Of a stretch of DNA of 64,000 nucleotides, positions 53,872 to 64,000 are shown piece after piece. The translations under genes and the position numbers were made by a program. Each line of letters opens with the position of its first letter. The first letter of the stretch is position 1. A model generated the notes under the pieces. It worked only from the letters and a program-made list of their open reading frames with translations. It had not been told where the DNA came from and did not search any database. Origin of the DNA: Trichostrongylus colubriformis (taxonomy: Eukaryota; Nematoda; Chromadorea; Rhabditida; Trichostrongylidae). The stretch lies in assembly GCA_963978905.1 (NCBI GenBank), contig OZ022256.1:43324001-43388000 (forward strand). The letters are read 5' to 3'.

Positions 53872-56800
53872 TTAGGTGACAGCGGTTTTACCATCGTTGA
53901 TCGGTCGTGGAATGGCTCGCTTTCGCCTCGGAAGCGACTTATTCAGCATCGGATCAGCCGGGAACACCGCATATCCTTTGCGGGTCCTGTAAAAAAAGTA
54001 CATTGACTGAGCCTCTGGAATGTTGAGCTTGGTCTATCTAAAGTCTAACCTTTGTTCCTTAGAGATACGTGGAGGAGACGACTTCGGCAATGATGGTGTC
54101 CGAGCCAACGTGAGGCTCTCCCGAACAGGCCGTGGACTGGCTTCCCCCAGAAGTGTAGGGATCTGTGAGCTGGGAAGCCGCGGTTTAGCAGGAATACGTG
54201 GAGGGATGCGCGTGGGCTTAGTCGGTGCGGTTTGTTGAGGTAATGAGGGCTGAGGTAATGACGACTGAGGCGGTTGAGTTGGAGCCGATGTCCGCATTTC
54301 AAAGCCTGAAACACCTATAATATTTTCGATTCTCATATTCGTAGTCGCTTTGAAGAACCTACCGCTAACGATGCTGCGCACGCTGCTGATGCGTTCCGGA
54401 CCGGAATGTCCCTTCCACGATTGCTCGGCTTCGTTGTGGTGGTCCTCTTCGTCGTCTCGACTCGAGTCATCCGAGTCAGAGCGAGATTCTCGTCCGCTAT
54501 CCACCGACTTGTCACTCTTTGGAGATTCCTGCTGATTGATGGGCTCAATTTTTTCAGTCTTCTTATCCGTTATCGCTGCATACCGACTCTATAAAGAGCC
54601 GCTGTGTCATCGCAACTTAAAAAGATCACATTCGCCTGTTTGCTACCTCCTCATGATCCTCGGGAATAGTGATGAGCATCGGGACGAACCGTCGCATTCG
54701 TATTCGTTCTCTGGCCACCTCTATCACTCGTCGAAGATCTGTGAGGAATTGTTCAGCTACTGGTGGAGGGTTAGCCATCATCTCATCGTCCAGGTACTCT
54801 ATAAATCATGTCCGTTATAAGCCCAACTCAGGGGTATGGCCGCTGTACCGCAATTCCGCGATTTTGCAATCTCACGATGCTGCAATTGTGGGGTGGGTAT
54901 CATGGTCCTACACAAAATGTTTCACACTGAAAAACCCCAAGGTCGCACGGTTGTCCACGAAAGTGCGACATCGCAAAATCGCAGAATCGCAACATCTCAA
55001 AATCGCGGAATGGTAGAGCTGGAAAATCGCGAAGTTGGACAGCGGCCTCTATGTTCTGTGCAAGACTCACCAGCACTGAAATAGAGTCTTCGCTTGGGTA
55101 TCCGTTCCATGAAAGTTTTGAATTCACATGGTCCCATCTCGTTGGATGCTATGGCTAATTGTGGATGTGCCATCTGAAATTTATCGACTTAGAGGTGGAA
55201 CCCTCTGAAAAACCTCCATTGTTGTACCTTTTGAGCTTCATGTTGTTGCTGTAGATGGAATAGGAACTGCATTTGAATGTCGGAGATCAGCTGCCGTTTT
55301 TTGATTCGCCAACACAAATGCCACACCACAAAAGATCCAGCAATGGAAAGAGCGAGAAGGAAAGCCAGGACAAGAATGAACAGCAGCTCTCCCCGCGAAC
55401 TTGTCGACGGAAGCAGGTAGGGGTTGGCACCTCAAGGAAACCGTTTACTATTAGTGAGTTATTCGAGAAGTGACGAGGATATTGATAGCGGAGCAGCTCA
55501 CCAGACACGCCAGCAACTCTGAAGGAAAGGCAGTGCTCGTCAGGAGCGAAACCAGTGCAGGATAGCTTCAACTGGACAACGGATCCCGTCAGAATGGCCA
55601 CGTCCGATTCTGTTCCTCGAAACTAAAATTGTACGGAGATAGGGATTTCATATGATCCTGAGGATTAGAAATCGTCAGAACAGACAAGCAACCTTTTTCA
55701 CTACACCCCACCTTACACCCCTCCCCCCCCCCCCGCCATCCTCCAGTTCACCCAAAATTTATACTTACTGTGATGTTGTCGTGTGGTTTTCATAACTCAC
55801 AACCATTACCCCCATTGAAGCAAATAGAACATACGTCTCGCGCCTTCCCTACTTGGAGGGCGAGAAAAGCCTCGTGCGTTCCCCAAGAGCACCACTATTT
55901 CTAGGAATTCGTCGAACCCGAGCTTCACCCAGCCACCCTGCTCCGTTCAAGTGATCTTGGTCATTCAAAATGACCCTCTACATAGTATGTATAATCCTGC
56001 GGCTGAGATTGAAAGCACAACAGCATTGAAGACCCTTCTATTGGTGGAAGCAAACACAAGTTCCTGTGATGAATAGGGTCCCCTTAGAAACACCCAGGAG
56101 GTATTTCCGCCGACTGTGAAATATGAAAGTAGGGACCCAACTAGTGCACTGCAACAGTAGAGGAAGAATGGAATAATGTTCGAAGACTCAAGAAATAGGA
56201 GCCTCTCCCTCCTTGTGATTGGACGTGCTTTCATGCTGTCTGCATCAGTGAGGTGGGTGATGCAGATGGTGAGGCTAATTTTGAGCGTCGCGCCGCTTAA
56301 AAATGCTACTCCGTCATGGGCAACTACCGCATGGAAAGCGCTCTGGCGAGGTGGAGACGGGAAACTCAGGAGACGTCCGCGCTGCACATCATCTCGCGAG
56401 GATCACCCAACAATTCGACTAGAAAAATGCCAATTCTTATTACCCTAATCTGTCCCCGATGTCTGTCTATTCTAATTTATGTCGTTGAGAAGCTTTCCGG
56501 AAATTCACCATCACTACTGGACGTCCATGAGCGGTGGCAATATCGAAGAGTGTACGTCGATTGGCAGCTCTCCATCGATGATCCATATTGTCAAAGAACA
56601 CCGCGCTAACAGCACATTCAACCGTTCCCATTTGGGAAACTGGAATTTCTCCATCTGAAAACTGTCAAATAGGATTCACAACGAATAATTCATTCCTGGA
56701 GTCATTTCAGATGGTGACGCGATTCTCCATTTTTTATGTGTAACAATGCTGATCGTTGAATGTGTGACAAACAGAAATCACACGTGCTTGTCGGTATGAT

Positions 56801-59387
56801 CATCGGTGGTGGGCCTCCGTCCTCGACAGAACAGGCCACCATCAATGATAGCGCGCATGTTCACGTCCATTGCACTTTCAACGACAAAAAGAACTGTCGA
56901 ACGTACCTGTCCAACGAATCGGAACTTTAGGGTGAAGAACACCGTTCCTAGCTGGCAATGACACCACAGGAATGAGACGTTCAGTGGCGATTGAAGAGTT
57001 GAAAGCCAGACTGTGACGACATTCATCTGAAAACACATTAGCTTTGGATTTCAGACAACTTTGAAAAAGGGATATGGAATGGGGTGAGGAGGCTCTCTTG
57101 AGGAGAGAGGCAGGAAAACATTTCAAAGCTCGCCTTCTAGCCACGTTGTAATCCATAAAGAAGAAATAAAAAAATGTTGGATCTGCTTTTATGAGTATAT
57201 TCAAGGTAATCCGATCTTTAGCAAGCCCCCATCGTGCCAGTTCAACGATATGAACTACGCATTTCAGAGTCAAGGCCGTTCACAAGGCCTGTCTGGCCGA
57301 ATACTAGGGCACAGAGTACTTTGGCTTTACACCAAAAATTTTCTAAAAATAGGTGGCTCTGGCTGCACTACACTACAGTACATAGCAATCGAAAATCATT
57401 GCAGTTTTAGATTTTACCCGCATCTTTAGGCAACGTTTACATATCTCAATCTTTTTTTTGCATTCTTAGAGCATTTGTTAGCCGAAGACGATTGGAAGGG
57501 TAATTATTGGCCTACGGTAAACGACTTGCAGTTCCTTTGGTCACCGCTATTGCACACACGACGCCTTGCCAGGACGTCGAGGGTGATTGAATAGAAATTT
57601 TATCACAAACACCCCTTCCTCACCCTTTCGTTTCTCGCATTAAATGTCTCGTTTGATCACTGTTGTCTGTTGTTTCACTAATTTCACATAATCATGAATG
57701 AAAGAAATACACCCTACGACACAATAAATGTCATCTCCCACTGCGAGCAACTCGCAAAACTGATGTGTGCAGGTCGCAATGATGCGCGGAAGATTCGATT
57801 AAACACCACAATTCGCCCATTCCAACCCGAGTTTCGCTGCTTTCCAACTTCGAACATGCTTCCGAAGACAAACATTTCTACCGACCGACTTTCCTACCCC
57901 TGTCGGTGCCTTTTTAATGAAATATGCTATCTCAGCTGAGTAAGGTGCAGATTGAGGTTGAAAATTATTTGATCAAAATCTCTAAAAATGACCAACTCTG
58001 ATCCTCGCTGCTGTTAAGCGCTGTCATGATCCGAAATGACGCGTAACAAAATCCTAGCCTTATTCCGTGTATCATTCCGCATACCTGCTCGTTCCATTGA
58101 ATTATAGCCTTTTTATGGCTAACTGAACTTTTTTGAAATGTATGGTCGTTTTCCAGTTTTACGTTGGCTAAAATTTTTTGCCCTCGCTGTACACCCTACC
58201 CAACTGAGATACTTTGCTCCACTGAGAAACAGTTGTCTTCAGAACACAAAAAAAATCGAACGACATATGTCATCGTCAACCTATAATTTCTATAATTTTG
58301 ACCGCTATTATAACTCCCCTACTTACAGATGACTTCTCTGATGACCATAAAAGTCTCTGAAACGTCGTAGGAAAGTTTCGAATCATTTCGAGATATGTTG
58401 TGTCTCGTAAGATGACTGATGTAATCGCCGAGTTCCCACGAATGACCACCATTGCCGACCCGACTGGATGCACGGTAAATCTCGCTTCGAATCTGTGTCG
58501 TATGCAATAAACAGACGATTGGCGAGGGATACCACGATTCCATGGGAGGAAGCGAAAGTCTCTCATCATCTAAGGGAGGGGGGGGGACAATGATGACTTC
58601 GGGCCGAACTTTAGCAACATATAATGAATTTAGCCCGAAACCCCTTGAAAAATGCTAATGAGGGCATGGTCAGGAAAAGGGCTAAACGAGCATACAGATG
58701 CGATAATCAAATTAATGGCTACAAGGCCTGACTAACAGTTGCCGTACACAAATAAGACCCCCAAGAATTGACCGGATTTTCAAATTAGGAGCAGTTTTTG
58801 ATTATTATGATTTGGAGAACATTCCTTGGGAGGGATTTATGATTATAAACGAGATAAGCTCACCCTCTCTAAGCCCTCGATAAGAGGTACTGAGCCGCTT
58901 TAAACGGATTTTATAATGAAAAAGGAGCCTTTCGTGAAAATTACAACGGTGAAATGCTTTTGCACATCAAATCGTACTCACCCAAACGATCTACACAGTA
59001 TCCAGCTGTGTTCAAGTAGACTGGAGCGGAAGTTGGACACACGCAGCTGCATCGTTCACTGAGAGAATCGTTTAGCATAGCCTCTTCCGCATGAAACAAT
59101 TGTGAGCAGGACGGGGGACAAACGGTTGGGAACAACGCATCTGGCAGGCCCGGTTTGCGCACTGAATAGGGGATTCTCATTGAACATCCAAAAACAACAA
59201 ATAATAAATTCTTGAAAAACAGCTGGACGGAAAATCTGCAGACGGTTCGGAAAACGAAATTCTTACCAATAGACGTGAGAATGCCGCTCACAATCCCGTG
59301 GAATGGAGCAGCTTGTAGCTGCGGAAGCACAGTAAAAAATAACAGAACCACGGCATGTAGCCGTAGTATTGCAGCGGCTGCAGCCAT
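53872..59387 (-). CDS. Gene B: single-pass membrane protein, Cys-rich ectodomain (possibly shavenoid-like)
   Basis: Exons on the minus strand with agreeing phases: 59,267-59,387, 58,982-59,161, 58,327-58,569, 56,907-57,026, 56,509-56,654, [one or two in 55,965-56,381, limits unsure], 55,502-55,622, 55,228-55,430, 55,071-55,173, 54,647-54,798, 54,363-54,588, 54,050-54,305 and 53,872-53,986 (TAA at 53,872). Exon 1 is a signal peptide (LRLHAVVLLFFTVLPQLQA). Exon 2 has a Cys cluster (CPPSCSQL, CSCVCP, GYCVDRL). Exons 4-5 have ERLIPVVSLPARNG and GTVECAVSAVFF. A helix (ELLFILVLAFLLALSIAGSF) at about 55,310-55,390 is followed by basic WRIKKR, so the tail is cytoplasmic. The tail has a charged helix (LRRVIEVARERIRMRR), an acidic Ser/Asp stretch and a Pro-rich segment ending in a basic C-terminus. 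The ectodomain pattern recalls arthropod Shavenoid, a membrane protein of cuticular hair formation, but this is from memory. Start: first ATG of the signal peptide. Confidence 0.82.
54838..55047. mobile_element. 210-bp MITE in an intron of gene B
   Basis: GGCCGCTGTACCGCAATTCC and the inverse of the right end (GGCCGCTGTCCAACTTCGCG) are inverted ends. The repeated word (T)CGCGATTTT(G) runs through both halves, and on the right CGCAAAATCGCAGAATCGCA is a short tandem. It fills most of the intron between exons 55,071-55,173 and 54,647-54,798. Confidence 0.7.
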
Positions 59388-60485
59388 CGGAAGGGGGATA
59401 TCGGCTGCTGATGAGTGTACGATAGTGTTAGTGATACGTTATCCAGTGGTCATGTTCTCTCGAATAGAAGGTCAGCACTAACAGCGGCGCGGTAACGGAC
59501 GGACGATGGAGAGATGTACGCGGATGGGTGGATTCGACGACGACGACGACGACAGTCGGCGGAGTAGAGGTGGTGCCTCTGCGTCCCTCGCACCCACCGT
59601 GAAGGCGGTACCCCTGCTGCTGTCTTCTCGGCGCTCTGCCAACTACGCCCTCGACGAATACGGTCGATCAGTGTAGGTGATAAGGGGAAGGGATCTGAGC
59701 GAGCGGGCGACCGGACAACCGACTGACGACGAAGGACGACCTCGAAGTTGGGCTGACCTGTCGCCGGCAATCGCCCCTGACAACTCACAAACAGCCGCCG
59801 TACGCAAGCACGTTCGCTCGTTGAAAGCGCGCAAAGTTGAAAATTGAACTGACAGTGATCTTTACATAAGAGTCAAGCTTACGGTGTGATTGCGGGGTTC
59901 TCTGTGTTGAAAAGAACCAGTTCCATCAAAGAGCGAGTCTAGGGTGGTCTAAGGGGCCCAAGAAAGCAAAACCTTCAAAACATCCATGCATCAAAACTAT
60001 TTACCTCGGCTGACAAACCAAAATTTTTAACAGATATTTTCGGCACTATTCATTTCAGAATGACTCATGGGAACATGATGATAGTGAGGTCGACGCTTTC
60101 ATCGTATTTAATTCCAGCCGATTCATAAACTCCGTTGTGCCAATTAGTAAACAGAACTCTATACAGAAACCATTCCTACGACCTCTGCACTGGCACTGAA
60201 AGACCAGATTCCACTGTTACCTCCTACGGTGTCTATGCTGCCCTTTGCTGATCCTCGCGTTAATATCAGATAAACTATGTACGTTTCTTCTGCAGTAGAA
60301 AGATATAAAATAAGTAATATATTTCATGATAGCAACAAAAAGCAACGTGATAATGATGTACATTGTAAAAAATATGATAATGTTTATAAATTTTATAGGT
60401 TTCAAATATGAGATTTGAAGGAATCGTACTCGAAAAAGTGAGTTTTTCAATTACCCATATTTTTGTATTTGCCTAATGTGGACCA
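59388..60485. other. Upstream region of gene B
   Basis: GC-rich for about 450 bp, with a GAC triplet run at about 59,534-59,552. This likely holds the 5' UTR and promoter of gene B. No TATA box or splice-leader acceptor of canonical form stands directly before the ATG. From 59,900 on it is AT-rich with nothing recognised. Confidence 0.4.
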
Positions 60486-60764
60486 CATGCGAAGTTTTCA
60501 CGCGAAAAAATCTGAATCCGGCTAAGATACAGCACCACAAGCTGTTGGCTGGGTAGGCGGGCCCTCGGAACAAGTGCCCACCCCATCGTCCGCTGCGGTC
60601 CAAGACGCATTGTAGTAGCAGAAAGGTACGTAAACAGTCTCTCCATTCTCGTCCGCGACGAGCGACGGGACGGGGCTTTTACGGAGGCCCCGCCCACCTG
60701 GCCGAGAATCTCGGGAGCTGTGTCTCAGTCGAATTCTCACTTTTTCGCGTGAAACTTTGCATGC
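60486..60764. mobile_element. MITE with 25-bp inverted ends
   Basis: CATGCGAAGTTTTCACGCGA and the inverse of the right end (CATGCAAAGTTTCACGCGAA) match over about 25 bp, and more weakly for 10 bp further in (CTGAATCC/GAGAATTC). The interior is GC-rich. A worn related end (AAAGTTTCACGCAAAACGAG) occurs at about 62,978. No clear target duplication. Confidence 0.65.
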
Positions 60765-61001
60765 GGCATCTATTAAGCAAAACAACATTAACATATGGGT
60801 AACGCAAACTCATTTTTCCGTGGACGATTCCTTTAATGCTATGCTGTGCGTTTTGACCTTCACATATTTTGTAGAGGTCAACTATCTCACCTACTGCATG
60901 AAGTTTGCTGAAAAAATTCCTTAATTCGTAACAACAATCAAGCAAAGACAGATCGAAAATTCTGGATATGTTTCGGTACTCAGGATTCATGGTCATTAAT
61001 A

Positions 61002-62191
61002 TTAGGTTGTCCCAAAAGTCTTGTAGGATTTTTTCGATCATCACTCTTTATAATTTTTTGTTCCAAAAAACAACAATCAGGCAACAACGTATCCACCATT
61101 GTTATCGACAGCCCTCTGCCCCCTCATAGATAAATCGTTGGGTCCCTCCTCCCAAAACTCTGGGCTCCGAGCGTCGAAAAAGTCAGCGATCGCCTTTGCA
61201 AGCATGTCATAATCAGCGAATTTTCTCTTGACCAGTAAGGATTCAAGAGGATGGGTAAGGAGATAGTCACAAGGGGCAATGTCTGGAGAATATGGCGGGT
61301 GGGGCAGCACATCCCAGCCGGGCTCCTGCAGCTTGGCCACGGTACACTTCGCGACGTATGGGTGAGCGTTGTCATGAAGGAGGGTGACCTTCTCAGGCGC
61401 TTTTCTCGAATAACGACGGCAGTTTGGTGGAGCTGATGGGTGTATACGGAAGCGTGTACTGCTCGCCTCGTGCCAGCATCTCTTGGAAAACATTCCTTCC
61501 GGACATGGGCTGCGTCGGCGGCTCGGCGTCACGTAGCAGCCATAAGGCGCGGGGTGCGTTGGTATCGTACATGTCCCAGCTTTCATCGCCCGTAGCCAGA
61601 TAGACGAGAAAGTTGTTGCGATGCGGGCGGAGCAGCAGCGTTTGACAGTTGCTCACACGGGCACTTTCGTGAGCATCCGTCAGGGCATGAGGCCCATCGC
61701 GACAGCACCTTCCGATAACCGGGCTCGTGGAGGCGACGATTCACGGTTATGGGTGCTTGTCCATTCCTCTCCGCCAGCTCGCGCATGGTGGTTTCAGCAT
61801 CGGCGCGAACGGCGGAGAGCAGCGTCTCGTCGTCGAATGCGTGTGGGCGTCCTGTGCGTGGCTTGTCTTCCATGTCAATCTCGCCGTTGCTGAAGCTGAT
61901 GAGCCAGCGGCGCACGGTCTCGTAGCTCACACATCCCTTGCCCAACGCAGCGTTGATGGAGTGGCAAACTTCCGTCGCTTTGATGCCGCAAGATCACCTA
62001 TAGAAGATGACACCGCGTGTTGGGTTGGTATCGACTACGGGCACTGTAGCTCACTCCACGAAATCTGGTGGGTCAATATATATTTTACTAGAAAGCTCAG
62101 AGGGCGTTCTACCATATTTCTGAACCGCCTCAAGTAAACAAAAGTTATTGCTTTTTTGGATAAATCCTACAAGTCTTTTGGGACAACCTAA
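61002..62191 (-). mobile_element. Mariner, near full length, inactivated
   Basis: 1,190 bp with inverted ends TTAGGTTGTCCCAAAAGTCT and its inverse (one gap), TA on both sides (61,000-61,001 and 62,192-62,193). The transposase is on the minus strand, stop at 61,077. Parts lie in three frames: 61,583-61,945 (VSYETVRRWLISFSNGE, EDKPRTGRP: DNA-binding half), 61,393-61,656 (TGDESWDMYD, first Asp) and 61,077-61,586 (LLHDNAHPY second Asp, YSPDIAPCDY third Asp, DD34D spacing). Two frame changes make it dead. It belongs to a different subfamily from the other mariners in the window, judging by ends and motifs. Confidence 0.92.
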
Positions 62192-62193
62192 TA

Positions 62194-64000
62194 CATAATT
62201 TATATCGTATTACACTAGTTCTATAAATGCATAGGTAATTAATTGGTAAATAACATTATGTTACTTCTGTGAACTAGAACGAACGATTGGAGAATACGGA
62301 ATGTTTTCGTCACTTACTACTACCCTTATAGGTAAGTATGGTGGTGTAGTACGGTAGTTTGGGAAAGCCTCCTCAATACTTGGTATTTAATCACCTCAAG
62401 AAGCGAATTGCACCATGAATTATTAATGATTCCGCTTGGAATGGCTGCTCTGTACTGATTTTACTTTTTGTTACCTCTCTATATTCATCTCATTAAGTGA
62501 CTACTTTCGCAAAACCAGTATACTGTTCAAAGTATGTAATAATGATATTTGAGTGCGATCAACTCGATCGCCGACGTACGGTAGCCAGTAGTTACCGATT
62601 TTTGAATATCAAAAAAGTTAGAGATTGTTCAGGTTTCAATAACATTGAATTTCTTCAAAGTTGCACGTTCTCAACAAAAGACTGGTCTGACATCTGCAGG
62701 CAGTACGTGACATGCTAAGCATATTGTGAAGTTCACGAGTCCGATGAAGGACAGTAGGCCTAACGAGCGTGTAACATAAGCCACTACGTCCGATGCTCTC
62801 CGAATTCATGGCTCATTCTGGAAGCCAGAACTCTTCGTATTGTTGTGTCCCCTGACGCGGCCACATAGAGCAGCGTGCACAAATAACGAGAAAATAACAG
62901 CACTCAGAAAAAGCTCAAGGAAATTCGAGTTCTCTCGTTACCGTTACATTTATGCTGTAATACCACGGGCCACGTCAAAGTTTCACGCAAAACGAGAACT
63001 GAACTGCAGCCTGCTTAAGGTAACGTCTGACGAGAGGAGTTGTCCGAGGAAGCGAGGTCGAGTGTTATAAGAGCAAAGAAGCGACAGTCACGTGATCAGG
63101 GACGCAGAATGGGAGCCAAATCAATATGGAGCGCGAAAATTAGAACAGCAATTTTCCCGCCAGCAGCTACTCAAATGCTGCTCGGCGACAATTCAGACGA
63201 GCTGCAAGTCTTCCGGGTTTTCGGCTCCTGCATTGGGACAAAGGAAATTTTCCCACTAGAATGATTTTGAAAAGAGATAAAGCCATGGAATTTCCACAAA
63301 TGACTCCTTCAAGGCAAGGCGAGATTTTATGCTGCTTTTTCATGAACATAAACGCTTCAGCGAATACCTTTGCATGCTTTGTGCCTTAACAGCTGTAAAA
63401 CATCGAAGAGTGATGGTAGCTGCTATAACGCGTCACATAGCGAAGGATAAAAAGTCACTAGTGGACGAGTTTTTCGGGGTGCCCCTTCTACAGTTGAGTA
63501 ATCGGTGCCATTTCTGATATTCAGAAGAATGCTTCATGCACTTTCAAAGGCATACGACCGTCTACGCAAGAAGCATCGAAAATCGTTCCACCACTGCCAC
63601 AAGAAGCCTCCATGAAAGATTCCTCTTCCTGCAACTCATAATCACTGGATTTCTCTTTGGACTGTGGGATGCTCGAGGGCCACATATTTATGAAAATTCC
63701 AGTCAACAACTTCTATTAGTTTATTAGGAAAGCCTTGCACAAGGAATCTCGTCAAACAGAAAAACGAGCAGACAGAACATTCACTTCTTTTGAACATCCA
63801 TCATTTGTTAAGAAATGATGCAAAATTTTGGAGGCTGTCAGAGCGATAATGTGTGTACGTGCAGGAGTGCAAAGTGTCAACTGTGAAGAAGGTACAGTTC
63901 AATCAGAGGTCCTGTGGAGAAATTTATGATGGAAGCCGCGCTCTGAACAATAAACTTCCTAACAATGCTCTAGGCTGATAGGCAGGTTGCTACTATAAGA
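62194..64000. other. No gene recognised
   Basis: Short frames only. A worn MITE end (about 62,970-63,000) and the phrase GATCAGGGACGCAGA (63,091), echoing 9,362, are the only repeats noticed. Confidence 0.35.

Noticed and set aside
55720..55740. C-run as a hAT-type end like those at 22.6 and 27.0 kb
   Set aside because: No TCGCA or TCCTCGAC words and no inverted partner nearby; it sits in an intron of gene B.
56778..56900. Extra gene B exon encoding CNGREHARYH or a DVNMRAIIDGG frame
   Set aside because: The exon at 56,907 joins the one at 56,654 directly in phase and forms a sense codon; the candidate exon has stops in the needed phase.
56878..57273. 131-codon minus-strand frame as one long exon of gene B
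   Set aside because: A TTTTCAG at 57,027 and phase agreement with the exon at 58,327 indicate that coding starts at 57,026; the upstream part is probably intron.

Overview
The window is nuclear DNA of a nematode, most likely a clade V (strongylid, hookworm-like) parasite. The evidence is small exons with TTTTCAG acceptors, a multi-exon seven-helix receptor of the nematode-only serpentine chemoreceptor type, and a dense mix of mariner, Tc1-like, hAT and BEL/Pao elements. No database search was possible, so species and family names are inferred. Most open reading frames in the window are chance or sit inside decayed transposons. Only three host genes can be built with consistent splice phases.

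Layout: 1-10 kb holds no host gene, only relics (mariner 3.4-4.0 kb, a diverged repeat pair at 5.4 and 6.9 kb, a gypsy-type integrase scrap at 7.3 kb). 10.0-15.2 kb has a long hairpin repeat followed by a chemoreceptor gene on the + strand (exons 10,789-15,245), with MITEs in its introns. 15.9-18.3 kb has two internally deleted DNA transposons and a dispersed repeat. 22.6-27.0 kb is one 4.45-kb hAT-type element with an exact 8-bp target duplication. It contains a broken hAT transposase end, a nested 398-bp hAT-type element with its own 8-bp duplication, and a tandem array of mini-exons whose introns are more alike than their exons. 28.0-31.1 kb is a large inverted-repeat element broken by a mariner, with a second copy of that mariner nearby in opposite orientation. 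33.6-40.0 kb is a BEL/Pao LTR retrotransposon with both LTRs, a 5-bp target duplication and many coding lesions. 40-45.5 kb looks empty.

46.5-59.4 kb is the main genic block. Gene A (+, 46,549-53,559) encodes a basic, charged protein. Gene B (-, 53,872-59,387) encodes a signal peptide, a Cys-rich ectodomain, one membrane helix and a long Pro/Ser-rich tail. They run tail to tail, 312 bp apart. Gene A's last intron is 5 kb long because a mariner, three MITEs and a tRNA-like sequence have landed in it. 60-64 kb holds a MITE and a broken mariner, then nothing recognised.

The strongest anomalies are the mini-exon array inside the hAT element, the mirrored-position but same-strand G-tract motifs at the ends of that element, and the foldback whose intact arm preserves the empty site of the mariner that broke the other arm.
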